DNA of 64,000 nt from Streptomyces oryzae. Lineage in GTDB: Bacteria > Actinomycetota > Actinomycetes > Streptomycetales > Streptomycetaceae. A program made the position numbers and the translations under genes. Where the stretch lies: positions 31,516 through 95,515 of the forward strand of contig NZ_JADKMA010000004.1 in NCBI RefSeq assembly GCF_017676365.1, given 5' to 3'. The number at the start of each line of letters is the position of its first letter. Position 1 is the first letter of the stretch. Below, one piece after another: positions 25,444 to 34,380 of the stretch. The notes below the pieces were generated by a model that was not told where the DNA came from, searched no databases, and worked only from the letters and a program-made list of their open reading frames with translations.

Positions 25444-25677
25444 ATGATCAAGAAGGTCATCGCCGCCGCGGCTGCCACCAGCGGTCTTGTGCTGGCTGGT
25501 GCGGGTATGGCCGTCGCCGACTCCGGTGCGCAGGGTGCCGCTGTGCACTCCCCGGGTGTCGTTTCCGGCAACACCGTGCAGGTCCCTGTCCACGTGCCGG
25601 TGAACGCCTGCGGCAACACGATCTCCGTGGTCGGTCTGCTGAACCCCGCGTTCGGCAACACCTGCGTCGCCAAGTGA
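25444..25677 (+). CDS. chpH: Short chaplin ChpH
   Basis: 77 residues: a signal peptide (KKVIAAAAATSGLVLAGAGMAVA) then one chaplin domain beginning DSGAQGAAVHSPG, with NVPVNACGN-type repeats and two cysteines (NACGN, NTCVAK) that form the conserved disulfide. Short chaplins are secreted, assemble into amyloid fibres and make aerial hyphae hydrophobic. The sequence is nearly that of S. coelicolor ChpH as I remember it. AAGGAGG lies directly upstream. A terminator hairpin follows. Confidence 0.93.
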   Translation: MIKKVIAAAAATSGLVLAGAGMAVADSGAQGAAVHSPGVVSGNTVQVPVHVPVNACGNTISVVGLLNPAFGNTCVAK

Positions 25678-25720
25678 CGTAAAGCCTCATCCGACCCGAT
25701 CGGTGAGCAATCATCCGAGC

Positions 25721-25753
25721 GGCCCCGGAGCACGCGCCACGCGCTCCGGGGCC
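25721..25753 (+). terminator. Terminator hairpin after chpH
   Basis: GGCCCCGGAGC (25721-25731) pairs perfectly with GCTCCGGGGCC (25743-25753) around an 11-nt loop, between chpH and the long chaplin. Confidence 0.75.
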
Positions 25754-25847
25754 CTCGGGTCTTGAGGGGGGCGGGACGGCGCGCCCAGGGTGCGCCTCCC
25801 CCTGACCGGTCACAGTCAGCCACCACTAGGCAGGGGATTCCACAACC

Positions 25848-26738
25848 ATGCGTCAGGGCACCAGAAAGGGCCTGCTCACCATCGCCGCCGCGGGCGGCCT
25901 CCTCGCAATCTCAGGGGGGACCGCGCTCGCCGACTCCGGCGCACAGGGCGGCAGCGCGAACTCGCCGGGGGTGCTCTCCGGCAACAACGTCCAGGCTCCG
26001 GTCAACGTCCCGGTCAACGTCTGCGGCAACACCGTGAACGTCGTCGGCGTGCTCAACCCGGCGTCCGGCAACAGCTGCGGGAACGGCGGCTCCAGCAACG
26101 GGAACAACGACGGTCCCGGCCCGCAGGGCGGACACGGAGCCCACTCGGGGGGCTCCACACACGGCTCGCCCGGCGTCGGTTCGGGCAACGACGTACAGGT
26201 TCCGGTCGATGTGCCGGTGAACGTGTGCGGCAATACCGTCGATGTCGGCGGTGCGCTCAACCCGGCACACGGCAACGGCTGCGGCGATCAGCCGGCTCCC
26301 GGGAATCCGGGACCAGGGCCGGGGCCGGGGCCCGTCGAGCCCGGCTACCCGGAAGACCCGGGCCAGCCGCCCGGTGACCCCGACCAGCCGGGTGACCCCG
26401 GACAGCCCGGAGAGCCGCAGCAGCCGGGGCAGCCCGAGGAGCCGCACACACCTGGCGGCCCGGGTGAGGTCACCACTCCGGGCACATCCACCCAGCCGGG
26501 CAGCTCCGGTGAGGTGGGAGCCCCTTCGGTGCCGGTGGCCGCAACGGGGTCCGAGAGGCCGTCCGGGGCGAGTGAGAAGTCCCCCGGCTCCGGGAACCCC
26601 GGGGCAACAGGTGCCGACGGCGAACTGGCGCACACCGGCGCCGGTCCGCAGCTCGGTGTCGCCGCGCCGCTGAGCGTGGGCATGCTCGCGGGCGGTTACG
26701 TGCTCTACCGGCGCTCCCGCGCCGCCGCTCGACGCTGA
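25848..26738 (+). CDS. chpC: Long, sortase-anchored chaplin with two chaplin domains (ChpC-like)
   Basis: 296 residues: a signal peptide, chaplin domain 1 (DSGAQGGSANSPGVLSG), a Gly/Asn spacer, chaplin domain 2 (GSPGVGSGNDVQVPVDVP), a Pro/Gly-rich wall-spanning stretch, then the sorting signal LAHTG followed by a hydrophobic helix and RRSRAAARR. Both domains keep the two cysteines. Long chaplins are attached to the cell wall by sortase (LAxTG, class E) and nucleate the fibres of short chaplins. Position next to chpH matches chpC in S. coelicolor; naming it chpC rather than chpA/B rests on synteny. Confidence 0.88.
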   Translation: MRQGTRKGLLTIAAAGGLLAISGGTALADSGAQGGSANSPGVLSGNNVQAPVNVPVNVCGNTVNVVGVLNPASGNSCGNGGSSNGNNDGPGPQGGHGAHSGGSTHGSPGVGSGNDVQVPVDVPVNVCGNTVDVGGALNPAHGNGCGDQPAPGNPGPGPGPGPVEPGYPEDPGQPPGDPDQPGDPGQPGEPQQPGQPEEPHTPGGPGEVTTPGTSTQPGSSGEVGAPSVPVAATGSERPSGASEKSPGSGNPGATGADGELAHTGAGPQLGVAAPLSVGMLAGGYVLYRRSRAAARR

Positions 26739-26756
26739 CCTTGGCGTCAGCCGGAA

Positions 26757-26780
26757 CGGTCCCGGCCGTGGCCGGGACCG
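26757..26780 (+). terminator. Terminator hairpin after the long chaplin
   Basis: CGGTCCCGGCC (26757-26767) pairs with GGCCGGGACCG (26770-26780), separated by two bases. Confidence 0.7.
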
Positions 26781-26790
26781 GCACGGCGGA

Positions 26791-26822
26791 GGGAGCGGTC
26801 CCGCAACCAGCGGACCGCTCCC
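26791..26822. terminator. Second hairpin between converging chpC and DUF5703 genes
   Basis: GGGAGCGGTCC (26791-26801) pairs perfectly with GGACCGCTCCC (26812-26822), loop 10 nt. It is placed to stop the leftward DUF5703 transcript and any read-through from chpC. Confidence 0.75.
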
Positions 26823-26849
26823 TCTCAGCTCCTCACCGGCGACCGACGG

Positions 26850-27038
26850 TCACCAGGTCGGACGCAGCTGGCGGATGATACGGCGGCGCAGCCGCACCCG
26901 GCGGCTCCCGTCCGGGTACAGCCGCATCCGGGCCAGTTCCCAGTGCCCGTACTCGGCGTGGTCGGTCAGCAGTTGAGTCGCAGCCTTACGGGATACGCCC
27001 CGAGGGACGTACACATCGCGAAATTCGTATTCCGGCAT
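26850..27038 (-). CDS. DUF5703 family protein
   Basis: 62 residues. It begins MPEYEFRDVYVPRGVSRK and ends in the basic RVRLRRRIIRQLRPTW, the whole length of the small DUF5703 family of actinomycetes. No enzyme motif or membrane segment is seen. Function unknown; the basic tail could bind nucleic acid. It is divergent from the acidic protein gene at 27086, sharing a short promoter region. Confidence 0.85.
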   Translation of the reverse strand: MPEYEFRDVYVPRGVSRKAATQLLTDHAEYGHWELARMRLYPDGSRRVRLRRRIIRQLRPTW

Positions 27039-27085
27039 CCTCTCTATTGTGCGTGTGGACCCTGTCTGCCGATAGCGTCTGCACT

Positions 27086-27862
27086 ATGTCTGATGCTGCG
27101 CAGCCCACCGCTGCCGACGTACGCGCCGCCGCCGAGGCGGTCAAAGCCGCGCTGGACCGGCACCTCGAGGCCGTCGAGCGCCGCGCGGGGGAGTCCCGGG
27201 CGCCTGCCGGAGCGGGTGCCGACGCCGGTGCGGATGAGCGGGGCGCTTCGTCGGCGGAGCAGTACGCCGCCGAACTCGACTCCGCCGTCTATGCCGCCTT
27301 CGACGCGCTGGCCGCCGCGGGCGAGACCTACGACGAACTGCTCTACGAGGTCTACGACGAGGTCACCCCGTTCGAGATCCCCAGCAGCGACAGTCTGCCC
27401 GCCTACACCGGGCCGGAAGTGCCCAGCGCACTGAGCGTGCTGATCCGGCGGGACTACGTCATCTCCGAGCCGCACCGGCTGCAGGCACAGGCCGAGCGCG
27501 TCACCGAGCTCGATCCCGACTCGGTGGAGGACGAGCGGGTCGAGAGCGCCGCTCCGAGCAACAGCGTGCACGCGGCGCTCGGGGTGCTCTTCGGGGAGTA
27601 CGAGCCGGACGAGATCGCCACCCGGCACAAGGAGTTCGGCCTGGAGGAGGGCGATTCCACGCTGTGGGTGACGGCGGTCGACGAACCCGCCGAGCCCGGC
27701 GAGTGGCTGTCGGCCCCCTTCGAGCAGGCGGACCCCCAGCGGGTGATCTGCCGCTTCGACGTCAGCTCCGTCTTCGACGAGGACGAGGAGGATCTCGTAC
27801 TCGAAGCCCGCGGTGAGGACGAAGACGAGGACGAGGACGAAGAAGAGGAAGACGAGATCTAG
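27086..27862 (+). CDS. Hypothetical acidic protein
   Basis: 258 residues from ATG 27086. An N-terminal helical, Ala-rich part precedes a core containing DELLYEVYDEVTPFEIP and HAALGVLFGEYEPDEIATRH, and the protein ends in a run of alternating Asp/Glu. No catalytic motif or membrane helix. Proteins of this shape sit at this place in other Streptomyces as far as I remember. Function unknown. It converges with the RecD-like gene, with only 21 bp between stops. Confidence 0.75.
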   Translation: MSDAAQPTAADVRAAAEAVKAALDRHLEAVERRAGESRAPAGAGADAGADERGASSAEQYAAELDSAVYAAFDALAAAGETYDELLYEVYDEVTPFEIPSSDSLPAYTGPEVPSALSVLIRRDYVISEPHRLQAQAERVTELDPDSVEDERVESAAPSNSVHAALGVLFGEYEPDEIATRHKEFGLEEGDSTLWVTAVDEPAEPGEWLSAPFEQADPQRVICRFDVSSVFDEDEEDLVLEARGEDEDEDEDEEEEDEI

Positions 27863-27883
27863 CGCGCGGGAGGGGCGGAGGGC

Positions 27884-29962
27884 TCAGGCGTCCGGGTCCT
27901 CCGTTCCGGCGGTCTCGGCGGCCCTGGCGGCCTCGGCCGCGCGGGCGGCTTCGGTCAGCAGGGTGCGCAGGCGTGTCGTCCGTTCCTGGCCGACGGCGGA
28001 GGCCACCGCGCGGGGGAGTGCGTCGCCCGCTCCGTGTACGACCGACAGATGGCGCTCGGCACGGCTGAAGGCGGTGTAGACCCACTCGCGGGTGAGCGCT
28101 CCCGTGGCGTCCCCCGGCAGCACCACGACGGCGGCGGGCCAGCGGATGCCCGCTGCCTGATGGGCCGTCACCGCCCAGCCGTGGCGCACCGTTTCCTGGA
28201 CCCGCTCGGGCGGCACCGTCACACTGCGGCCCGCACAGGCCAGATGGAGGCCGCGGTCGTCGGCGTCGGCGACGGTGCCGACGCTCGTGCGGCCGGGGGC
28301 GGGGGAGTAGGCGACCCGGTCACCGGCGTCGAAGCCGCCGAAGCGGCCCGGGCCGGGGTTGAGCCGTTCCTTGAGGGCGGCGTTCAGCGCGCGCGTTCCG
28401 GCGGCGCCGCCGTGGCCCGGAGTGATCACCTGGGTCTCGGCGGAGGGGATCGAGAGCGCACGCGGCACCGAGTCGGCGACGAGCTGCACCGTGCGGTGCA
28501 CGGCCTCGCCCGGGTCGGCGACGGGGACGATCACCACTTCCTTGCCCGGCGCCGCCACCTGGTTCAGCTCACCGATGCCGATGCCCGAGACGAGCTCGCC
28601 CACCGGCCCCGGGTCCGGCGTACGCGAGGCGACGTGCGGGCAGAACTTGGCCGCCATCAGGTCCCGGAGGACCTGTCCCGGGCCTGCGGCGCCCAGTACG
28701 CCCGGGTCTCCGCTGAGCACCAGACGGGCCCCGTCGGGGAGGGACTCCAGCAGTGCGGCGGCCGTCTCGGCGTCGAGCTGCGGCGCGTCGCAGACGGCCA
28801 GCAGATCGACGGCGAGCGCTCCCTCCGCGTCCCGGCCCGGCCCTTCCGTATCCGCCAGCACCCCGGCGACGGTCGCGCTGCCCGTTTCCGCGCCGACGGC
28901 CTGCTCAGTGGCGGAGTCGGCGGAGCCTGCGGTGTCGACGGAGCCCGCGGTGTCGGCGGAGTGCGGGGGCTCCGTGAGGAGGCGGGCCATCCGGTCCCGG
29001 CTGTCATCCGTATGAGTGACGGCCCAGGCCCGCAGGCCGAGCCCGCGAGCGGCGGCGACCAGCGCGGCGACCTCGGCGCGGGACGCCTCCCCACCCGTAT
29101 GGGTGACCAGCCCGCTGCCGGCCGCGGCACGGATGAGTTCCCGTGCGGAGGGTGAGGGAGCGCCCTCGGCCGCCGCGGCCCAGCCCTCGCCCTCACCGGC
29201 CTCAGCTCCCTCGCCTGCCGAGCTCGCCGAACCCGCGGAGCCGAAGGTGCTGGCGATGCGGGCCAGCCCGTCCGCCAGGCTCTCCTCCGCGAGTGCGTAC
29301 CGGTCCAGGCCCACCAGGACGTTGACCGGGCGCTCCTCCTCGCCCTCGCTCCCGCTCTCCGTCATGGGGGAGGGGGCCGGGCCTGCGTCCAGCGCGTCCT
29401 CGAAGACCAGCACGGCTCCGGCGTCGACAGCCTCCCTTACGGCCTCGTCCGGGTCCGGCACCGCATGCTGGGCCAGGCCCTTGGCCAGCGCCTCCGGCGC
29501 AAGCGCGGTGTCACCCCGCAGCGCTGCCCGCTCCAGCAGCCGGACGACGAGCGCGACCGTGCGCCGCGGGTCACCGGGCCCCGCATCGTCGCCCAGCAGG
29601 GTGCGTGCGAAGCCGTCGGCCTGCTCGGCGCGCACCTCGGGGACGGCGAGGAGCTGCCATGGGTCGGCGCGCAGCACTTCGGCCGCGCCCTCGCCGAGCG
29701 TCTCCACCACCCGCCGGGCCAGCGCTTCGGGCGCCCTGCCCTCGACCAGCAGGGCCCGCACCTCGTCAGGGACGGTGACCGGTCCGGCCCCGCGCCCCTG
29801 CCCGGCGCCGGCGGCAGCCCTGGCGTTCCGTCCCGGCCTGGCGGGCCTGGCGGGCCGCGACGGTGCGGGCGCCGGCTCGTTGAAGAAGGAGGCGGCGGAG
29901 CGTTCGCCGCTCTCCACCGCGCGGACGGCCGCGAGGAGTTCGGCTGCCTTGTCGTTGCTCAC
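27884..29962 (-). CDS. RecD2-like helicase relative with degraded ATPase motifs
   Basis: 692 residues. The layout follows RecD2: a helix-hairpin-helix-like N-terminal half (VRALLVEGRAPEALARRVVETLG), a RecA-like middle, an SH3-like insert (GDRVAYSPAPGRTSVGTV) and a C-terminal UvrD_C_2 segment (AVTAHQAAGIRWPAAVVVLP, YTAFSRAERHLSVV). But where RecD has a GGPGTGKT P-loop this protein reads THTGGEASRAEV, and the Walker B DE is replaced (LLAVCDAPQLD). ATP hydrolysis is therefore doubtful. Its stop-to-start overlap with the aldo-keto reductase gene (ATGA) makes an operon. It may be a structural DNA-binding relic rather than a helicase. Confidence 0.7.
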   Translation of the reverse strand: MSNDKAAELLAAVRAVESGERSAASFFNEPAPAPSRPARPARPGRNARAAAGAGQGRGAGPVTVPDEVRALLVEGRAPEALARRVVETLGEGAAEVLRADPWQLLAVPEVRAEQADGFARTLLGDDAGPGDPRRTVALVVRLLERAALRGDTALAPEALAKGLAQHAVPDPDEAVREAVDAGAVLVFEDALDAGPAPSPMTESGSEGEEERPVNVLVGLDRYALAEESLADGLARIASTFGSAGSASSAGEGAEAGEGEGWAAAAEGAPSPSARELIRAAAGSGLVTHTGGEASRAEVAALVAAARGLGLRAWAVTHTDDSRDRMARLLTEPPHSADTAGSVDTAGSADSATEQAVGAETGSATVAGVLADTEGPGRDAEGALAVDLLAVCDAPQLDAETAAALLESLPDGARLVLSGDPGVLGAAGPGQVLRDLMAAKFCPHVASRTPDPGPVGELVSGIGIGELNQVAAPGKEVVIVPVADPGEAVHRTVQLVADSVPRALSIPSAETQVITPGHGGAAGTRALNAALKERLNPGPGRFGGFDAGDRVAYSPAPGRTSVGTVADADDRGLHLACAGRSVTVPPERVQETVRHGWAVTAHQAAGIRWPAAVVVLPGDATGALTREWVYTAFSRAERHLSVVHGAGDALPRAVASAVGQERTTRLRTLLTEAARAAEAARAAETAGTEDPDA

Positions 29963-31017
29963 AGCTCGCTCCAGTCATGGTCGGGATAGCGGTGCACGGG
30001 GGCCGAGACATCGTCCAGCGCCGCGCGGATTTCGTCTGGAAGACTAAGGCCCTCCACTGACAGCGCCTCCGCGAGCTGCTCCGATGTCCGTGCGCCGACG
30101 ATCGGTGCCACCACCCCCGGGCGGTCGCGCACCCACGCCAGGGCCACCTGCAGCGGGGGCAGCGCCAGCCCGTCCGCCGCTATGGCGACGGCGTCCACGA
30201 TCCGCCCCGCGGTCTCGTCCAGATACGGCTCGACGAAGGGTGCCAGCCGCTCGTCGGCGCCCCGCGATCCGGTCGGTGGCGGGCCCGGCTGCCGGTACTT
30301 TCCGGTGAGCACCCCGCGGCCCAGCGGGGAGGACGGCAGCAGCCCGACGCCCAGATCCCGCGCGGCGGGCAGCAACTCCCGCTCGATGCCGCGCTGGAGG
30401 AGCGAGTACTCCATCTGGGTACTGGCCAGCGGGTGCCGTCCCCCCGGCGCCGCCAGCTGCCAGGTGCCCGCCTTGGCCAGCTGCCAGCCCGAGTAGTTGG
30501 ACACCCCGGCGTACCGGGCACGCCCGCTGCTGACGGCGGTGTCCAGCGCCTGGAGCGTCTCCTCCAGCGGCGTATACGGGTCCCAGGCGTGCACCTGCCA
30601 CAGGTCCACGTGGTCGGTGCCCAGCCGGTCGAGGGAGGCATCCAGCGCGGCGAGCAGGTGGCCGCGTGAGCAGTCGAAGCGGCGGTCGGGGTCGGGCACG
30701 CTGCCCGCCTTGGTGGCGACGACCAGGTCGCGGCGCGGTACGTAGTCGCGCATCAGCCGTCCCAGCAGATACTCCGCCTCGCCGTCGCCGTACACGTCGG
30801 CCGTGTCCACGAGCGTGCCGCCCGCTTCCCAGAACGCCTTGAGCTGCTCGGCGGCGTTCTGGAAGTGCTGGTCGTGCTGCTCGTAGCTCTCGTGCCGGCC
30901 GCTGTGCCCCGCGCGGTCGGCCGCGCCGCTCACGCCGCCGCCGCGCGCCCAGCTGAGTGTGCCCAGTCCGATCCGGGATACGCGCAGGCCAGTGCGGCCG
31001 AGGTGCCTTCGCTCCAT
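29959..31017 (-). CDS. Aldo-keto reductase
   Basis: 352 residues. The catalytic tetrad is visible: D in LVDTADVYG (with the Tyr of the same motif), K in VATKAGS and H in DLWQVHAWD. The C-terminal NADPH-binding segment is PIVGARTSEQL. AKR12/13-type enzymes reduce aldehydes and ketones in the cytosol. A Gly/His-rich insert near residue 30-50 (GGGVSGAADRAGHSG) is unusual. It overlaps the RecD-like gene by 4 bp and is divergent from an LLM oxidoreductase around a perfect palindrome. Confidence 0.88.
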   Translation of the reverse strand: MERRHLGRTGLRVSRIGLGTLSWARGGGVSGAADRAGHSGRHESYEQHDQHFQNAAEQLKAFWEAGGTLVDTADVYGDGEAEYLLGRLMRDYVPRRDLVVATKAGSVPDPDRRFDCSRGHLLAALDASLDRLGTDHVDLWQVHAWDPYTPLEETLQALDTAVSSGRARYAGVSNYSGWQLAKAGTWQLAAPGGRHPLASTQMEYSLLQRGIERELLPAARDLGVGLLPSSPLGRGVLTGKYRQPGPPPTGSRGADERLAPFVEPYLDETAGRIVDAVAIAADGLALPPLQVALAWVRDRPGVVAPIVGARTSEQLAEALSVEGLSLPDEIRAALDDVSAPVHRYPDHDWSEL

Positions 31018-31067
31018 GGGCGTTGAGCGTAGTTGTGGCAGGCGTTAGAGTCCGGGGGTCAGGGACA

Positions 31068-31081
31068 TTACTGATCAGTAA
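31068..31081. promoter_or_regulatory. Perfect 14-bp palindrome TTACTGATCAGTAA, likely TetR-type operator
   Basis: It lies between divergent genes, 51 bp from the reductase start and 17 bp before the LLM oxidoreductase start. No regulator gene is adjacent. Confidence 0.65.
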
Positions 31082-31097
31082 GGGAAGTGGGTGCGGG

Positions 31098-32156
31098 ATG
31101 GGGATGCGACTGGGCATCAACCTCGGCTACTGGGGTGCCGGGATGGATGCGGACAACCTCGCCGTCGCACAGGAGGCCGACCGGCTCGGCTACGACGTGT
31201 GCTGGGCTGCCGAGGCGTACGGCTCCGACGCCGCGACCGTGCTCACCTGGGTGGCGGCCCACACCGAGCGGATCGACGTGGCCGCCGGGATCTTCCAGAT
31301 CCCCGCCCGGACCCCCGCGATGACCGCCATGACGGCCGCCACCCTGGACTCCCTCTCCGGCGGCCGCTTCCGGCTCGGCCTCGGCGTCTCGGGACCCCAG
31401 GTGTCCGAGGGGTGGTACGGGGTGCAGTTCGACAAGCCGCTCGCCCGCACCCGCGAGTACGTCGAGATCATCCGCCGCGCCATGTCCCGTGAGCGGCTGT
31501 CCTACGAGGGGCAGCACTGGACGCTCCCGCTGCCCGGCGGCCCCGGCAAGCCGATCAAGCTGACCGTCCACCCGGAGCGCGAGGAGATCCCGCTCTACAT
31601 CGCCGCCATCGGCCCCAAGAACCTGGAGCAGACCGGCGAGATCGCCAACGGTGTGCTGCTGGTCTTCTTCTCCCCGGAGCACGCCGAGGAGACCACCCTG
31701 CAGCACCTGCGCGCCGGCCGGGAGGCGGCGGGCAGGACCATGGAGGGCTTCGATGTGTGCCCCACCGTCCCGATGGCCGTCGGCGACGACATCGACGCGC
31801 TCGCCGATCTCTTCCGCCCCTACACCGCGCTCTACGTAGGCGGCATGGGCAGCCGCAAGCAGAACTTCTACAACAAGCTGGCCCAGCGGATGGGCTACGA
31901 GAAGGAAGCCGCCGAGATCCAGGAGAAGTATCTGGCCGGCGACAAGGAGGGCGCCGCTGCCGCGATCCCGCGCGAACTGATCGACTCCACCACTCTGATC
32001 GGCCCCGTCGAGCGGATCGCGGACCGGATGCGCGCCTACGCGGACGCCGGGGTGACGACCCTCTCGCTGTCCCCGGCCGGTTTCTCGCGGGATGAGCGGC
32101 TGGCCAGCCTGCGCGCCGGTGTGGAGGCCCTGGAGCGGGCGGGACTGGCTTCCTGA
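31098..32156 (+). CDS. LLM-class F420-dependent oxidoreductase
   Basis: 352 residues from ATG 31098 (a second ATG two codons on is possible). It begins MRLGINLGYWGAGM, with later SGGRFRLGLGVSGPQV and the C-terminal TTLSLSPAGFSRDERLASL, the pattern of F420-dependent luciferase-like monooxygenase-fold reductases (Rv-type TIGR03559-like). Such enzymes use reduced deazaflavin to reduce varied substrates; the real substrate is unknown. A strong hairpin follows at 32195. Confidence 0.88.
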   Translation: MGMRLGINLGYWGAGMDADNLAVAQEADRLGYDVCWAAEAYGSDAATVLTWVAAHTERIDVAAGIFQIPARTPAMTAMTAATLDSLSGGRFRLGLGVSGPQVSEGWYGVQFDKPLARTREYVEIIRRAMSRERLSYEGQHWTLPLPGGPGKPIKLTVHPEREEIPLYIAAIGPKNLEQTGEIANGVLLVFFSPEHAEETTLQHLRAGREAAGRTMEGFDVCPTVPMAVGDDIDALADLFRPYTALYVGGMGSRKQNFYNKLAQRMGYEKEAAEIQEKYLAGDKEGAAAAIPRELIDSTTLIGPVERIADRMRAYADAGVTTLSLSPAGFSRDERLASLRAGVEALERAGLAS

Positions 32157-32477
32157 GGGTCGGGCGGTTCGAAGGGCCGGCCGGTCCTGCGAAACGGGCG
32201 CCCTCCGCAGAGGGCGCCCGTAAGGCGTAAGGCGCGGCCCGCAAGGCGTAACGCGCCTGGGAAAGTCCGCGGCCGTGGTGGGGGCTCGGGGTCAACCCCG
32301 CCACGGCCGTCACGGAGCACAACGCGGCCCTGCCCTCCCGGTTACGCGGGCGGGCGGAACGGCTCCTGCGTTCGGCGCAGACCGGCTGCTCCCCTGTTGC
32401 CCGTTCTTCCGAGCGGCATTTGACTCGATCTCCTCGGGTGTCGTGCTGTTTCGGAACTGTGCACGGAGGTGGCAGTG
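32157..32477. other. Intergenic region between LLM oxidoreductase and ferritin-like gene
   Basis: 321 bp. It carries the terminator at 32195-32220 and two AAGGCGTAA-like repeats after it (32221-32252). The remainder should hold the promoter of the ferritin-like gene. Confidence 0.4.
32195..32220 (+). terminator. Terminator hairpin after LLM oxidoreductase
   Basis: CGGGCGCCCTC (32195-32205) pairs perfectly with GAGGGCGCCCG (32210-32220) around CGCA. Confidence 0.8.
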
Positions 32478-33269
32478 ATGCTCTCGGCCAGGAGTCTGTT
32501 CCAGGAAATCCTCGACAACGACGAGTCCTTCCGGCTCTTCTGCTCCATCGCGGCCAGCGGCGAGGCACAGGGCGGCTGGGAGAACGGCCGGATCGCCGTA
32601 CTCGTCCCGGAGACCCAGCGCCACCTCGCGCCCAAGATCGTCCGGCACGGTGCGGACGAGGACAAGCACGGCCGGATCTTCATGGCGCTGCTGAACAAGC
32701 GCGGACTCGAGGCCGCCGAGATCCCCGACGACACCGACTACACGATGATCCTGGAAGGGCTGGGCATCGGTCTGGCCCACGAGAAGCTGCGCCGCGACGA
32801 GCCGTTGACCGAATACGACGTGCTCACCTACCTCGCGCACAGCCGGGTCACCGAACAGCGGGCCTCCGAGGAGATGATCCTGCTCAAGAAGGTGGCGGGC
32901 GACCACCCCGAGCTCGGCCGCGCGGTGAAGATGATCTCCAAGGACGAGGACAACCACCTGGCGTACTGCCACGAGGAACTGCTCCACCTCGCCCGTGCCG
33001 GGCACGCCGGCACCATCAGGGAGCTGCTGCGCGAGAGCGCACTCGCCGAGATCAAGGTCTACCGCGACGTCAGTCTGGCCGTCATGAGCCGGATGGCGCG
33101 CATCCTGGGCTGGTCCGGGGCGAAGTACGGGCTCGTCGCGCTGGGTATCCACGGGCGGTACGTATGGGAGCGGCTGGGCGGCTGGCGCCGGATGGTCACC
33201 CTCCGGATGCCCGAGCGGCGCAACGCGCTGGGCACCGGACGGCCGGACGCGGCGCCCGAGTACGCGTGA
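32478..33269 (+). CDS. Ferritin-like (di-iron) domain protein
   Basis: 263 residues from ATG 32478, with GGAGG eight bases upstream. A four-helix bundle is suggested by helices bearing metal ligands: HGADEDKHGRIF, TEQRASEEMILL and SKDEDNHLAYCHEE, spaced as in ferritin-like/rubrerythrin proteins. The C-terminal part (VMSRMARILGWSGAKYGLVALG) is amphipathic and may touch the membrane. The reaction is unknown; oxygen or peroxide chemistry is plausible. Common in Streptomyces at this locus. Confidence 0.8.
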   Translation: MLSARSLFQEILDNDESFRLFCSIAASGEAQGGWENGRIAVLVPETQRHLAPKIVRHGADEDKHGRIFMALLNKRGLEAAEIPDDTDYTMILEGLGIGLAHEKLRRDEPLTEYDVLTYLAHSRVTEQRASEEMILLKKVAGDHPELGRAVKMISKDEDNHLAYCHEELLHLARAGHAGTIRELLRESALAEIKVYRDVSLAVMSRMARILGWSGAKYGLVALGIHGRYVWERLGGWRRMVTLRMPERRNALGTGRPDAAPEYA

Positions 33270-33320
33270 GGACGCCCGGGTACGCCTGAGTACGCGCGGG
33301 GGGTGTTGCCGGGCGGCGGG

Positions 33321-34304
33321 CTAGAGCCAGTCGCGGCGCTTGAAGACGCGGAAGAGCACCACGCAGACCGTCACCATCAGCAGGATCGTCGCCGGATAGC
33401 CCCAGATCCAGTGCAGCTCCGGCATGTGGTCGAAGTTCATGCCGTACACGCCTGCGATCGCGGTCGGTACGGCGAACATCGCCGCCCACGCGGAGATCTT
33501 GCGCATGTCGTCGTTCTGCCGCACGCCCATCTGCGCCAGATACGCCGACAGGATGTCCGACAGCAGCCGGTCGATGGACTCCACCTGCTCGTTCACCCGC
33601 GAGAGATGGTCGGCCACATCGCGGAAGAACAGCCGCGAGTCCTTGTGCACGAACGGCACCCCCGACCCCGTCAGCCGGGTCACCGGGTCGGTCAGCGGCA
33701 CCGTCGCCCGGCGGAACTCCAGGGCGCGCCGCTTGAACTCGTAGATCCGGCTCACCATGTCCGCCGCCTCCCGGCTCTCCCGGGCGAAGACACTGGCCTC
33801 CAGTTCGTCCAGGTCCGTCAGGAGAGCTGCCGCGACCTCCAGGTAGTGGTCCACGACGGTGTCGCTGACCGCGTACATCACCGCGGTCGGGCCGTGCCGC
33901 AGCACCTCGGGCTCGGCCTCCAGACGGCTGCGCACCGAGCCCAGCGGGTTGGCCTCCCCGTGCCGTACGGTCAGCACGAACGAGTCGCCCACGAAGACCA
34001 TCAGCTCGCCCGTGCTCAGCTCGCCGCTGGCCTCGTCGTAGCCGACCGGCTTGAGCACCAGGAACAGCGAGTCCTCGTACACCTCCAGCTTCGGCCGCTG
34101 GTGTGCGTGCAAGGAGTCCTCCACCGCCAGCGGGTGCAGGCCGAAGGCACGGGTGACCCGGTCGAACTCCGCCTCGGTCGGCTCGTACAGGCCGATCCAC
34201 AAGAACGCGTCGGAGGCGGACCTGGCCTGGGCCAGCGCCTCCGAGAAGTCCTCAGGACGGTCCGCGCGCTGCCCGTTGCGGTAGAGCGCACAATCGACGA
34301 TCAC
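33321..34304 (-). CDS. corA: CorA-family magnesium/cobalt transporter
   Basis: 327 residues from GTG 34304; a GTG 11 codons upstream is also possible. A large cytosolic domain (LWIGLYEPTEAEFDRVTRAFGLHPLAVEDSLHAHQRPKLE) is followed by long helices and two C-terminal membrane segments separated by the signature YGMNFDHMPEL. It forms pentamers that pass Mg2+ down its gradient. Monocistronic, converging with the ferritin-like gene. Confidence 0.9.
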   Translation of the reverse strand: MIVDCALYRNGQRADRPEDFSEALAQARSASDAFLWIGLYEPTEAEFDRVTRAFGLHPLAVEDSLHAHQRPKLEVYEDSLFLVLKPVGYDEASGELSTGELMVFVGDSFVLTVRHGEANPLGSVRSRLEAEPEVLRHGPTAVMYAVSDTVVDHYLEVAAALLTDLDELEASVFARESREAADMVSRIYEFKRRALEFRRATVPLTDPVTRLTGSGVPFVHKDSRLFFRDVADHLSRVNEQVESIDRLLSDILSAYLAQMGVRQNDDMRKISAWAAMFAVPTAIAGVYGMNFDHMPELHWIWGYPATILLMVTVCVVLFRVFKRRDWL

Positions 34305-34380
34305 CTCTCGAATTCTTCCGGGCCTGTGCCGTCTCACAACCGGAGAGCGGCACCCGAGGCGACTCGCTTAGGGTTGCGGC

